This document shows positions 1 to 5,870 of a stretch of DNA of 6,254 nucleotides, one piece after another (the stretch's first letter is position 1; the number at the start of each line of letters is the position of its first letter). Where the stretch lies: assembly GCA_003565195.1 (NCBI GenBank), contig PXCX01000082.1:1-6254 (forward strand). Direction: 5' to 3'. The DNA is from PVC group bacterium (GTDB lineage: Bacteria > Verrucomicrobiota > Kiritimatiellia > CAIKKV01 > PXCX01). Below the pieces are notes generated by a model. That model worked only from the letters and a program-made list of their open reading frames with translations, was not told where the DNA came from and did not search any database. Made by a program: the position numbers and the translations under genes.

Positions 1-361
1 ATCCCATCCACGGTTGCGCCATCATGGACGACGGCAGCCGGGTCGTACGATCGATACGCGGATCGTAGGTCCAGACATTGTTCTCGCGCAGCAAAAAGGC
101 CGTACCCCGGTCGCGTGCCGGCGACGTGACCAGAATCATGGTATATTTGCGGTTCAACTGCCATGCCCGCAACGAGATTTCGCGCTCGTATCGGGGACGC
201 ACAATCCGCATGGTCATTTCCGAATAACTTGCATCACCGCGCATGACCTGTTCCATTTTCGCGACAATTTGGGCCGGATCGGATGGCGGCTCTTCAGCGG
301 CCGATACGAGCATCGCGCCCGATCCCGCCGCCAGTACCAGGATCGCCCACAACCTTTGCAT
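1..361 (-). CDS. Outer membrane lipoprotein-sorting-like protein (LolA-like superfamily), N-terminal 120 residues, cut by window edge
   Basis: Reading leftward from an ATG at 361, the frame stays open to the left edge (120 complete codons). Residues 1-22 form a Sec signal peptide: a basic MQR start, a hydrophobic core of about 17 residues, and an Ala-rich cleavage region before the EEPPSDP stretch. The mature part carries hallmarks of the periplasmic LolA-like family annotated as outer membrane lipoprotein-sorting proteins: RGDASYSEMTMRIVRP (41-56), SPARDRGTAFL (80-90), VWTYDPRIDR (96-105) and LPSSMMAQPWMG (109-120). The family shares the half-barrel fold of LolA but is not the LolA chaperone; members often sit beside ABC or RND-type permeases, so a partner gene may lie off the left edge. 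It is the third gene of a leftward operon, 16 bases after the ceramidase-like stop. GGAG at 369-372 lies 7 bases before the start. An in-frame ATG at 397 would overlap the upstream gene and lacks a clear site. Family identity is firm; the molecular role is inferred. Confidence 0.85.
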   Translation of the reverse strand, partial: MQRLWAILVLAAGSGAMLVSAAEEPPSDPAQIVAKMEQVMRGDASYSEMTMRIVRPRYEREISLRAWQLNRKYTMILVTSPARDRGTAFLLRENNVWTYDPRIDRTTRLPSSMMAQPWMG

Positions 362-377
362 CCTCTTGCTCCAATAC

Positions 378-1763
378 TTAGCAGCTACGTGTATCATCTT
401 CGCTACCGTCATTCCGTGCCAGCCGCTTATCAATCCGCAGCAAGGCCGCGACCAACTCGGTATGAACATCAGCGTAGGGGATCTCGCCGCAGATCAAGGG
501 AACCATGTCCTGGGCGTATCCACCGCGGGAAGCGGCCGTACGATCCGGCGCGTAGCCGACACTGTCATCGACAAAACTCATCACCAGCGGCCAGCGCGCT
601 TGCGACGCTGCACGGACATCGTTCTTGATGGCTTGAAACGTTTCGAAAGGGCTGCCCAGCAAGGCAATCGGGCCGATGCGGATTCCATGCACTTCGGTGG
701 CGGGCTCCAGCGTATCACCCCGTTCCGCGCGCGCCACCAAATCGCGTAACGCCAGCACATACACGGTTTCCATCCGGATATTCCAGGTGTCGTCAAGAAC
801 GGCAACATCGCTGGCCTGTGGATGATTCAGACGGGCCTCGGATTCCTCCAACAAGCCGCGTAATTTTTTCAAATCCCAGGATTTACGGGAAAACACCATC
901 GTTTCCGAGATTGCCGCCACGCGATCGACGGTCACCGGTTGCGCTTCCGCCAGTCCGTTTCGCAGCGCCCGCGCGTAGCGGCCAGCCACGATATCCAGCG
1001 CCAACAAGGATTCCTGTTCCGGTTTATGAACCACGCAACTATTGACGTCACCCTGCGCGCCCTGGAAGAACAGACCTGTGACACCGTCGTAATCGCGCTC
1101 GACCTGACCGGTGGCTACGCCCGGATAATCGCCGTGAATAAAGCGAGTGGCACTGCAACAAACGACCGGATGACAGCCGAAATAACTGGCAAAACCGCGC
1201 AGTTGCCCGTCCGGCGCATGGATTGCCAGCACATGACAGGTTGTATCGGTCAATTCAGGTTTCGCCGGTTGCCAGTCATGCCGCAACACCTCGTCCAGCG
1301 GCGGTTGATCGCGGTCATATTCGCGATTTAAACCGATTCCGGGACAGGGAACCTCGGCGTGCCGCAATTCCGCGGCGCGTAAATCCGCCAGCGCAGCGGT
1401 TGCCGCGCCGGCAATCCGGTTGTGCAATGTTTCGCGATAGGGTTCATCCGGGGCACCCCAGCCGATATAGGGCCCGGTATTGGGACCGCTATGGGTGTGC
1501 GAACAGCAAATCATGACGGATTCGCCGGCTAATCCGGCGGTTTCAGTTAAACGCGCACGGACTTTACGGGTGATATCCCGCGTGATCCCGATCAGATCGC
1601 AACTGATTATCACAACCGTTGCTCCGCCCTGTTCGATGGCCATTGCCCGCGCCCACAGCCGGTCACGGATGCCGATCGAATGCCGGCAGCGGAACGCTCC
1701 GAAACCGCACAATTCCACACCGACCCGCGGCGTAATATCAATTCTACCGAATCCTGCTTTCAT
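378..1763 (-). CDS. Neutral/alkaline ceramidase-like protein (short form), probable zinc hydrolase fold, substrate unknown
   Basis: This 461-residue protein matches the N-terminal catalytic domain family of neutral ceramidases, which hydrolyse the amide bond of ceramide. Visible landmarks are GFGRIDITP near the N-terminus, a His-rich zinc site CSHTHSGPNTG (His89, His91), a second His in FGCHP (His198) followed by HGDYPG (210-215), a Glu in SPFETF (Glu374), and Tyr404/Tyr416 in the late VGYAP...GGY segment. The nucleophile loop reads GAQGDVNSC (235-243): true ceramidases have GDVSPN, so the catalytic Ser position is Asn241, with Ser242 next to it. It lacks the C-terminal Ig-like domain of full-length ceramidases and shows no signal peptide. 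The start chosen is ATG 1763, which overlaps the aminotransferase stop as ATGA. The longer GTG at 1781 adds six residues outside the family start and is less likely. The Shine-Dalgarno is weak, so translation probably depends on coupling to the gene before it. Family assignment is good; ceramidase activity should not be assumed. Confidence 0.82.
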   Translation of the reverse strand: MKAGFGRIDITPRVGVELCGFGAFRCRHSIGIRDRLWARAMAIEQGGATVVIISCDLIGITRDITRKVRARLTETAGLAGESVMICCSHTHSGPNTGPYIGWGAPDEPYRETLHNRIAGAATAALADLRAAELRHAEVPCPGIGLNREYDRDQPPLDEVLRHDWQPAKPELTDTTCHVLAIHAPDGQLRGFASYFGCHPVVCCSATRFIHGDYPGVATGQVERDYDGVTGLFFQGAQGDVNSCVVHKPEQESLLALDIVAGRYARALRNGLAEAQPVTVDRVAAISETMVFSRKSWDLKKLRGLLEESEARLNHPQASDVAVLDDTWNIRMETVYVLALRDLVARAERGDTLEPATEVHGIRIGPIALLGSPFETFQAIKNDVRAASQARWPLVMSFVDDSVGYAPDRTAASRGGYAQDMVPLICGEIPYADVHTELVAALLRIDKRLARNDGSEDDTRSC

Positions 1764-3055
1764 GCTTTGCGGCTTTCCCACGCCTGTTGCGCCTCGGGCA
1801 GATGATCCGATACCTTCCGGATGGCGGCAAGCAACTGTCCGATATAGGTCTTGTTGCCCAGCATCGCCACCTGCCCCAGGGTTACCGCCGTCTCTGCAAC
1901 GCTTTTCTCCGTATTCGGCAGTGCAAGATTTCGATAATCCTGGATGGTTTCCGGATCACGATACGGTATCGGGCTGGTGGTATCGTCATAAAGATTCAAT
2001 AATGGATTGCGGTATACCGCCCCGTATGTCAGGTCCATTCGACAGCCTTCCGCTGACAGCGCGTGCAGGAATGCATCGCGGCCGACACCCCCGGCGGCGT
2101 TTTCGTCGTAACACAACGTCATGGCGTAATAGGCCTGACGGGTAATCCTCCGATCGCGCCGGGCCGCGCGCAAGGGGCCGCCGATTTTTTGCAATCCTTC
2201 ACGGATTTGTTGAGCGCTGCGTTCGCGGCGAGCCGTCTGCGACGGCAGGCGCGTTAACCCGCCACGCAATAAAACCGCCTGCATTTCGGTCATCCGGTAA
2301 TTGTGTCCATAGCGGTCAGCGCGGACCAGGTTGTCGAACAGGTTTTGCTTGGGGTTGCCGGGCGCCCAACCGACCTGTTTCAGGGCAAAGACGGTCATAT
2401 ATACGTCCAAGCGGTTGGTTGTTACCGCCCCACCTTCGCCACTGGTCAAAACCTTGCTTTGTTGAAACGAAAAACTGCCGGCATCACCGATCGCCCCTGC
2501 CCCCTTGTTGCGCCAGCGGCTGCCGTGCTGGTGCGCAACGTCTTCAAGCACTTTGATCTTATGTTTTCGTGCGATGCGCATAATCGCATCCATATCGCAC
2601 ATGCATCCATAGAGATGCACCGGAATTACGGCTTTCGTGCGAGGCGTGATCATGGTCTCGAACGATGCCGGATCAAGCACCAGGGTTTCCTGATCGATAT
2701 CGGCAAACACGACATTGGCACCGATATCCATGGCCGCCTGCGCCGTCGCCACCCAGGTAAGCGCCGGAACGATCACTTCGTCACCGGGCTTTACACCCAA
2801 AGCCTGCAAGGCGCACTGCATCGTCACCGTACCATTGGACAACGCGACCGCATACCGCGTGCCGATAAACTCGCTGAACGCTTCGCAAAAAGCACGTTCA
2901 TGCTTGCCGAGCCAACTCCACCGGCCGCTTTGCACTACCTCGGTCATCCAGCGTATCTCGCGTGCACCGGATACCGGCCAGGCCGGGTCGCCCAGGGTCA
3001 CAGCCCTGGGACCTCCCAATACCGCCAGTTTCGATTTATTAAGTATTGTTGCCAT
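1760..3055 (-). CDS. DegT/DnrJ/EryC1/StrS-family PLP aminotransferase
   Basis: A complete 431-residue fold-type I aminotransferase of the DegT/DnrJ/EryC1/StrS family, which transfers an amino group (usually from Glu or Gln) to a keto sugar, ketocyclitol or related ring. The N-terminus (KLAVLGGPRAV, then DPAWPV) resembles members acting on scyllo-inosose-type cyclitols or making aminohydroxybenzoate, but that subfamily call is tentative. SNGT (73-76) contacts the cofactor phosphate; VLEDVAHQHGS carries the pyridine-nitrogen Asp172; SFSFQQSK places the Schiff-base lysine at Lys201, followed by SGEGGAV; NYRMTEMQAVL (252-262) is the family's subunit-interface signature. All catalytic positions look intact. 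The ATG at 3055 is preferred because AAGGA lies 7 bases upstream; a longer GTG reading from 3082 would put that site inside the coding region. It is the first gene of a leftward operon, behind a strong promoter at 3122-3150, and its stop overlaps the next start by four bases. The product is presumably cytoplasmic. Confidence 0.92.
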   Translation of the reverse strand: MATILNKSKLAVLGGPRAVTLGDPAWPVSGAREIRWMTEVVQSGRWSWLGKHERAFCEAFSEFIGTRYAVALSNGTVTMQCALQALGVKPGDEVIVPALTWVATAQAAMDIGANVVFADIDQETLVLDPASFETMITPRTKAVIPVHLYGCMCDMDAIMRIARKHKIKVLEDVAHQHGSRWRNKGAGAIGDAGSFSFQQSKVLTSGEGGAVTTNRLDVYMTVFALKQVGWAPGNPKQNLFDNLVRADRYGHNYRMTEMQAVLLRGGLTRLPSQTARRERSAQQIREGLQKIGGPLRAARRDRRITRQAYYAMTLCYDENAAGGVGRDAFLHALSAEGCRMDLTYGAVYRNPLLNLYDDTTSPIPYRDPETIQDYRNLALPNTEKSVAETAVTLGQVAMLGNKTYIGQLLAAIRKVSDHLPEAQQAWESRKA

Positions 3056-3062
3056 GTTTTTA

Positions 3063-3067
3063 TCCTT
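3063..3067 (-). promoter_or_regulatory. Shine-Dalgarno site of the aminotransferase
   Basis: AAGGA on the minus strand, 7 bases before the ATG at 3055. It decides the start: it rules in the ATG over the in-frame GTG at 3082, which has no comparable site. Confidence 0.8.
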
Positions 3068-3121
3068 TTTGGCCCGTCTCACCGTAGGCTGGGCGAATTC
3101 GGATCGATTGCTTCAAGCGAA

Positions 3122-3150
3122 ATCATATCAAGCCACCAGAGATCATTCAA
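3122..3150 (-). promoter_or_regulatory. Sigma-70-type promoter with extended -10, leftward operon
   Basis: On the minus strand the -35 is TTGAAT (3145-3150, 4 of 6 consensus), followed by exactly 17 bases and the -10 TATGAT (3122-3127, 5 of 6). TGA directly before the -10 supplies the TGn extended element. Transcription would start near 3115, giving a leader of roughly 60 bases before the aminotransferase ATG at 3055. The match and the position are both good. It is predicted by eye only. Confidence 0.68.
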
Positions 3151-3178
3151 TGTCATTTTTAAAGAAAAAGTTATGTGG

Positions 3179-3207
3179 TTGCCGAAACCATGTTTTCACG
3201 CTATCAT
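3179..3207 (+). promoter_or_regulatory. Candidate sigma-70-type promoter for the Nudix gene
   Basis: TTGCCG (3179-3184, 4 of 6) is followed by 17 bases and TATCAT (3202-3207, 5 of 6). Transcription would begin near 3214 and leave a leader of about 113 bases before the Nudix ATG at 3327. Its -35 lies 28 bases from the -35 of the opposing leftward promoter, so the two face away from each other. An AACCAT/ATGGTT inverted pair (3186-3191, 3211-3216) brackets the -10. Confidence 0.5.
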
Positions 3208-3209
3208 GT

Positions 3210-3225
3210 GATGGTTGGATGGTTC
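3210..3225 (+). repeat. Tandem 8-base direct repeat just downstream of the Nudix promoter
   Basis: GATGGTTG (3210-3217) is followed immediately by GATGGTTC (3218-3225), identical in seven of eight bases. The reverse complement AACCAT also occurs at 3186-3191. Three half-site-like copies flank the predicted -10 and start point, a suitable place for a repressor, but chance is not excluded in such short words. Confidence 0.35.
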
Positions 3226-3326
3226 GGATCCAAACGCCGGCCGAAAACCAATCGTACGCAAGAACAGCCATGCGGCGCCAAATCTTGATAAACTGTTGAT
3301 GTTCACTTTAACCACAAGGACGCTCC

Positions 3327-3947
3327 ATGCCGCAAGAACCTGAAAATATACTGGTCATCGAACGAAAAGCGTTGGGATCCCCCGACTTGTTTCAGGGATT
3401 GAATTTCGATATTGCGCGATATTTACCGATACTGCTGGACGCCCAGCGGCACCGGTTTGTGCCGCGACCGGATGCCGAAAACGATCCATCCCTCAAACAG
3501 TTGATTCCATACTTCATTATTTGCCGGGATGACAAGCTGTGGTGCTATCGACGCGCTGAAAAACCCGGCGAAAAACGGTTGGCTGACCGTTATTCGCTCG
3601 GGGTCGGCGGCCATATTAACGACCATGATCTCGACAGCCGCGGCAACATATACCGCCAGGCTGCATTGCGTGAACTCAACGAGGAGATCGTTGTCCCCAC
3701 CGATGTCCGCGACACGATTGTCGCCCTGCTCAACGATGATTCGAACCCGGTCGGCCGCGTTCATCTGGGCGTGGTTCATTTTTTGAAGACGGACAACCGT
3801 GAAATCCAGCCCCGCGAAGAAACGATCCGCGAAGCCGGTTTCAAAACCCGTGATGAACTGCAACAATTATATCCGGCTCTGGAAACCTGGTCGCAACTGG
3901 TCCTGGACGGACTGGATGATTTACGGGAAAACCTGCGTCTCGCTTGA
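3327..3947 (+). CDS. Nudix-type (MutT-like) hydrolase, predicted phosphoesterase
   Basis: A complete 206-residue protein that fits the group called predicted phosphoesterases of the MutT family. Nudix enzymes hydrolyse nucleoside diphosphates linked to another moiety. Residues 1-58 form an N-terminal extension containing FVPRPDAEND; PYFIICRDDKLWCYRR (61-76) gives the first core strands. The Nudix region begins at GVGGHIND (92-99) and ends at AALRELNEEI (112-121), whose Glu116, Glu119 and Glu120 should bind the metal. Between the two halves lies DHDLDSRGNIYRQ, so the box is about six residues longer than the classic spacing from Gly to the REUxEE core, and the usual Gly after the Glu pair is Val. 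VHLGVVHFLKT (145-155) and the EEAGF-like REAGF (168-172) match later strands. AAGGA (3316-3320) sits 6 bases before the ATG. There is no signal peptide, so it is presumably cytoplasmic. It is transcribed alone, away from the aminotransferase operon and toward the sulfatase. The substrate cannot be inferred. Confidence 0.82.
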   Translation: MPQEPENILVIERKALGSPDLFQGLNFDIARYLPILLDAQRHRFVPRPDAENDPSLKQLIPYFIICRDDKLWCYRRAEKPGEKRLADRYSLGVGGHINDHDLDSRGNIYRQAALRELNEEIVVPTDVRDTIVALLNDDSNPVGRVHLGVVHFLKTDNREIQPREETIREAGFKTRDELQQLYPALETWSQLVLDGLDDLRENLRLA

Positions 3948-4057
3948 GAGAACATGGGGAATCGGTCTACGAGAACCGGCGACCTGTCTGCCCGCTATCG
4001 TTAACCGTTATTTCTTTCCCGAAAAATCTGTTTTCGCCGCGCAATCTGAATGTTTAG

Positions 4058-5440
4058 CTAGCCTATGCATACCTTTTCGAGGATTCGGCCGGCCTTGCTG
4101 CTGCCGTTCTTCCAAAGGTCATATTGCGGATCGGTATATTGCTCGAAGAACTTATGTATCTGCGCGTCGAGTGTATCGCGGATACTGCTGAATTGCTGGT
4201 CATGAATCAGGTTTGCGGTTTCATGCGGATCCTGATCCAGATGATAAAGTTCATCCGGCCCGTAGGGCCAACGGCGGATCATCTTCCAATCGCGGTTCTG
4301 AACGGCCCGGGTGTTTTCATATTCGTGAAACACGAAACCATTCTGGTTGTCTGGATCCGTACCCGTCAGCAACCCGGACAGGTTGCGGCCCGGCAGGGAC
4401 CCTGATTCAGATTCAGCAATGGGCAGGCCGCACCAGTCGCGCAGAGTCGGATATACATCGTAGTTACATGTCATGCTGTCAATCACGTTTCCGGGGCAGA
4501 TACGTTCGGGATGCCTGGCGAGCAACGGTACCTGCATGTTTTCCTGAAACATGTGCAACGGTCGGGAATGGTCGCCCATCCCCCACATACCGTGATGTCC
4601 GCCGCAGAGACCGTGATCCGCGGTATATATAACCAGAGTGTTCTCCTCGTGCCCCATATCTGCGAGTGTATCAATGACAGTACCGACACCGTCATCAACG
4701 CCGCTTACTGCGGCAGCGTAACTGCGCATGGCGGTTTCATTGTTCATACGGTCGCGATATTCCTTGAGCCAGGGGTGAATCGGTCCACGCGGGAAGCATT
4801 TAAAATCTTTGTCCGCATAGTAATCAGAATGTCGGTTCCGGTGTCCGGTCATCATATCCTGATCCAATCCGTATGGGCCGTTGTAGCCGAGATACAGGAA
4901 AAAAGGTTTATCCCCATGATCCTGGCGCAGGAAATCCACCGCGTGTTCGGTTACAGCATCAATAAAATAACCCGGCTGGATATATTGCTTGCCATCCCAG
5001 ATCGCCGGTTGATCCTGGAAACTGCGTGTCCAGCCATAGGGTTTGCAGAACCAGTAGCGGAAACCGAGCTGCGCATTCATGCTGTCGCCGAGATGCCATT
5101 TCCCGCTCATTCCGCAATCATAGCCGGCTGAGGCAAGAACCTGCGGCAAATTAGCAAATTCTTTGATAGTGCAGTATGCGTCCGGCCCCATCTGCGCGCA
5201 GGGTTTTTCGCGGCCGAGCCAGTTATGCACGCCATGCTGCGACGGCATCAACCCGGTGAGTAACGTTGCGCGGTTCGGCGAACAGACCGGGTTCGAACAA
5301 AAGGCGTTATTGAACCTGACGCCCCCACGGGCCAGACGATCGATATTCGGGGTGAGAATCTCCCGATTACCGTAGCAGCCCAAAGTCCAGGGACTTTGGT
5401 TGTCGCTGATAATAAACACAAGATTCGGTTGCTTTTTCAT
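4058..5440 (-). CDS. Type I (formylglycine) sulfatase-family protein with altered metal/sulfate site
   Basis: A 460-residue member of the alkaline-phosphatase-like sulfatase family. The signature CSPNRATLLTG places the cysteine converted to formylglycine at Cys53 with Arg57; it is followed by PSQHGVHNWL. GKWHLG (113-118) supplies Lys114 and His116, and YTADHG supplies the late metal ligand Asp275. Compared with arylsulfatases, ISDNQ has Asn14 where a second Asp is usual, YNGPYG (186-191) has Tyr190 where a sulfate-contacting His is usual, and WGMGDH has Met288 where a Lys is usual (aligned by eye). The C-terminal part (FHEYENTRAVQNRDWKMI, then DELYHLDQDPHETANL) is typical of the family. The ATG at 5440 starts the protein at MKKQPNLVFI, the usual family beginning; the GTG at 5512 would add 24 charged residues of low plausibility. 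No good Shine-Dalgarno precedes either start. No signal peptide is visible, suggesting cytoplasmic action, unlike most sulfatases of these phyla. It is divergent from the putative glycosidase at the right edge, fitting sulfated glycan catabolism. Substrate unknown. Confidence 0.88.
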   Translation of the reverse strand: MKKQPNLVFIISDNQSPWTLGCYGNREILTPNIDRLARGGVRFNNAFCSNPVCSPNRATLLTGLMPSQHGVHNWLGREKPCAQMGPDAYCTIKEFANLPQVLASAGYDCGMSGKWHLGDSMNAQLGFRYWFCKPYGWTRSFQDQPAIWDGKQYIQPGYFIDAVTEHAVDFLRQDHGDKPFFLYLGYNGPYGLDQDMMTGHRNRHSDYYADKDFKCFPRGPIHPWLKEYRDRMNNETAMRSYAAAVSGVDDGVGTVIDTLADMGHEENTLVIYTADHGLCGGHHGMWGMGDHSRPLHMFQENMQVPLLARHPERICPGNVIDSMTCNYDVYPTLRDWCGLPIAESESGSLPGRNLSGLLTGTDPDNQNGFVFHEYENTRAVQNRDWKMIRRWPYGPDELYHLDQDPHETANLIHDQQFSSIRDTLDAQIHKFFEQYTDPQYDLWKNGSSKAGRILEKVCIG

Positions 5441-5519
5441 AATCAAAAGGTTTCTTTTTGCTTTTCTGAGATGCCTTTTTTCCGGCTCGCGTTCCTGGGT
5501 CTCGTTGCTCACTGACGAG

Positions 5520-5550
5520 AAAAAAATGCTCGCAGGGTTGACATCCCTGC
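5520..5550 (-). terminator. Terminator-like hairpin with T tract, possible attenuator of the sulfatase
   Basis: On the minus strand GCAGGG and CCCTGC (5545-5550 and 5532-5537) form a perfect 6-base stem with a 7-base loop. A run of seven T follows after five bases (5526 down to 5520). The stem is short and the T run slightly displaced, so strength is uncertain. No leftward gene lies upstream that would need a terminator, and the sulfatase ATG lies 80 bases downstream, so it may act in the sulfatase leader or end a short transcript. Confidence 0.45.
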
Positions 5551-5648
5551 TTACCAGGCGCGCAAGCTGCCGGTAGCGGTCTGAGGATAGAAGCGTGCCT
5601 TACCGGATCGGCAATGTCAAGATCGGATTCAAAAAGCCACTCGACACC

Positions 5649-5668
5649 CGCCGCTTGCCACTGCGGCG
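5649..5668. repeat. GC-rich inverted repeat
   Basis: CGCCGC (5649-5654) and GCGGCG (5663-5668) are perfect inverted arms around an 8-base loop. No T tract follows on either strand, so it does not look like an intrinsic terminator. Its function is unknown. Confidence 0.35.
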
Positions 5669-5699
5669 ATTGTGCGTCGCTGTATCCTTGCTGCCGAAC

Positions 5700-5729
5700 T
5701 TGACAACGCCAGTCCGATTCCGCTACATT
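5700..5729 (+). promoter_or_regulatory. Candidate sigma-70-type promoter for the right-edge gene
   Basis: A perfect TTGACA -35 (5700-5705) is followed by 18 bases and TACATT (5724-5729, 4 of 6). Transcription would start near 5736, leaving a leader of about 135 bases that contains the palindrome at 5815-5827. The consensus -35 and position favour it; the -10 is only moderate. Confidence 0.42.
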
Positions 5730-5814
5730 GACGCCATGAAAGCGTTTTTTCAAACCGGTTTTCAGCAGGCAGGCGGCCACTCCGTCTGAACGCGATTTCT
5801 TATCGATATCTTGT

Positions 5815-5827
5815 CCTCAAATTGAGG
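5815..5827. promoter_or_regulatory. Perfect 13-base palindrome, possible operator
   Basis: CCTCAAATTGAGG has perfect 6-base arms around a central A. It lies between the candidate promoter and the ribosome binding site of the right-edge gene, 43 bases before its start codon. An outer pair CGCGA (5791-5795) / TCGCG (5828-5832) flanks it unevenly. It could be a repressor operator or a small RNA hairpin in the leader; no regulator gene is visible to pair with it. Confidence 0.35.
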
Positions 5828-5857
5828 TCGCGCCCAGGCGGCGGGATTAAACTTTGC

Positions 5858-5863
5858 AAGGAG
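5858..5863 (+). promoter_or_regulatory. Shine-Dalgarno site for a TTG start
   Basis: A full AAGGAG lies 7 bases before the TTG at 5871. It decides that start: the nearby ATG at 5879 is in another frame and meets TAA two codons later, and the next in-frame GTG and ATG start points, from 5943 on, lie over 70 bases further in with no comparable site. Confidence 0.75.
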
Positions 5864-5870
5864 TACTTCA

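Larger units (their letters stand above)
5441..5870. other. Divergent intergenic region between the sulfatase and the right-edge gene
   Basis: I see no convincing gene in these 430 bases. The leftward open frame here (5780 down into the sulfatase) has no recognisable family, no ribosome binding site and overlaps the sulfatase in another frame. The region holds a leftward terminator-like hairpin with a T tract (5520-5550), a GC-rich hairpin with 6-base arms (5649-5668), a rightward TTGACA promoter candidate (5700-5729), a perfect palindrome (5815-5827) and the ribosome binding site of the next gene (5858-5863). A leftward TTGACA also occurs at 5615-5620, but no acceptable -10 follows it. Confidence 0.6.

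Noticed and set aside
1..361. Labelling the left-edge gene as the lipoprotein chaperone LolA.
   Set aside because: Motifs such as SPARDRGTAFL and PSSMMAQPWMG belong to a related but separate lipoprotein-sorting-like family, so only the superfamily is named.
14..749. Two overlapping rightward open frames at the left edge.
   Set aside because: They lie opposite the LolA-like and ceramidase-like genes, both of which have clear family motifs; the rightward products are low-complexity Arg-rich shadows.
1761..1781. GTG start at 1781 for the ceramidase-like gene.
   Set aside because: The ATG at 1763 gives the ATGA overlap typical of coupled genes and starts at the conserved region; the extra six residues add nothing recognisable.
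2303..3211. Rightward 302-codon open frame opposite the aminotransferase.
   Set aside because: It is antisense to a fully recognisable PLP enzyme, is rich in Arg and His as expected of a reverse-strand shadow in GC-rich DNA, and runs on through the predicted divergent promoters.
3948..4057. Search for a terminator between the converging Nudix and sulfatase genes; an inverted repeat CGAAAA/TTTTCG at 4020-4036 was seen.
   Set aside because: The stem is AT-rich with only two GC pairs at its base and no T tract follows on either strand. The CGGT/ACCG pair near 3963-3978 is only four bases. Neither is a convincing terminator.
5367..5780. Leftward 137-codon open frame covering much of the gap upstream of the sulfatase, with protein-like stretches such as AAGVEWLFESDLDIADP.
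   Set aside because: It begins with GTG without a ribosome binding site, its tail lies inside the sulfatase in another frame, the terminator-like hairpin cuts through it, and no family is recognisable. A decayed gene fragment is possible but unsupported.
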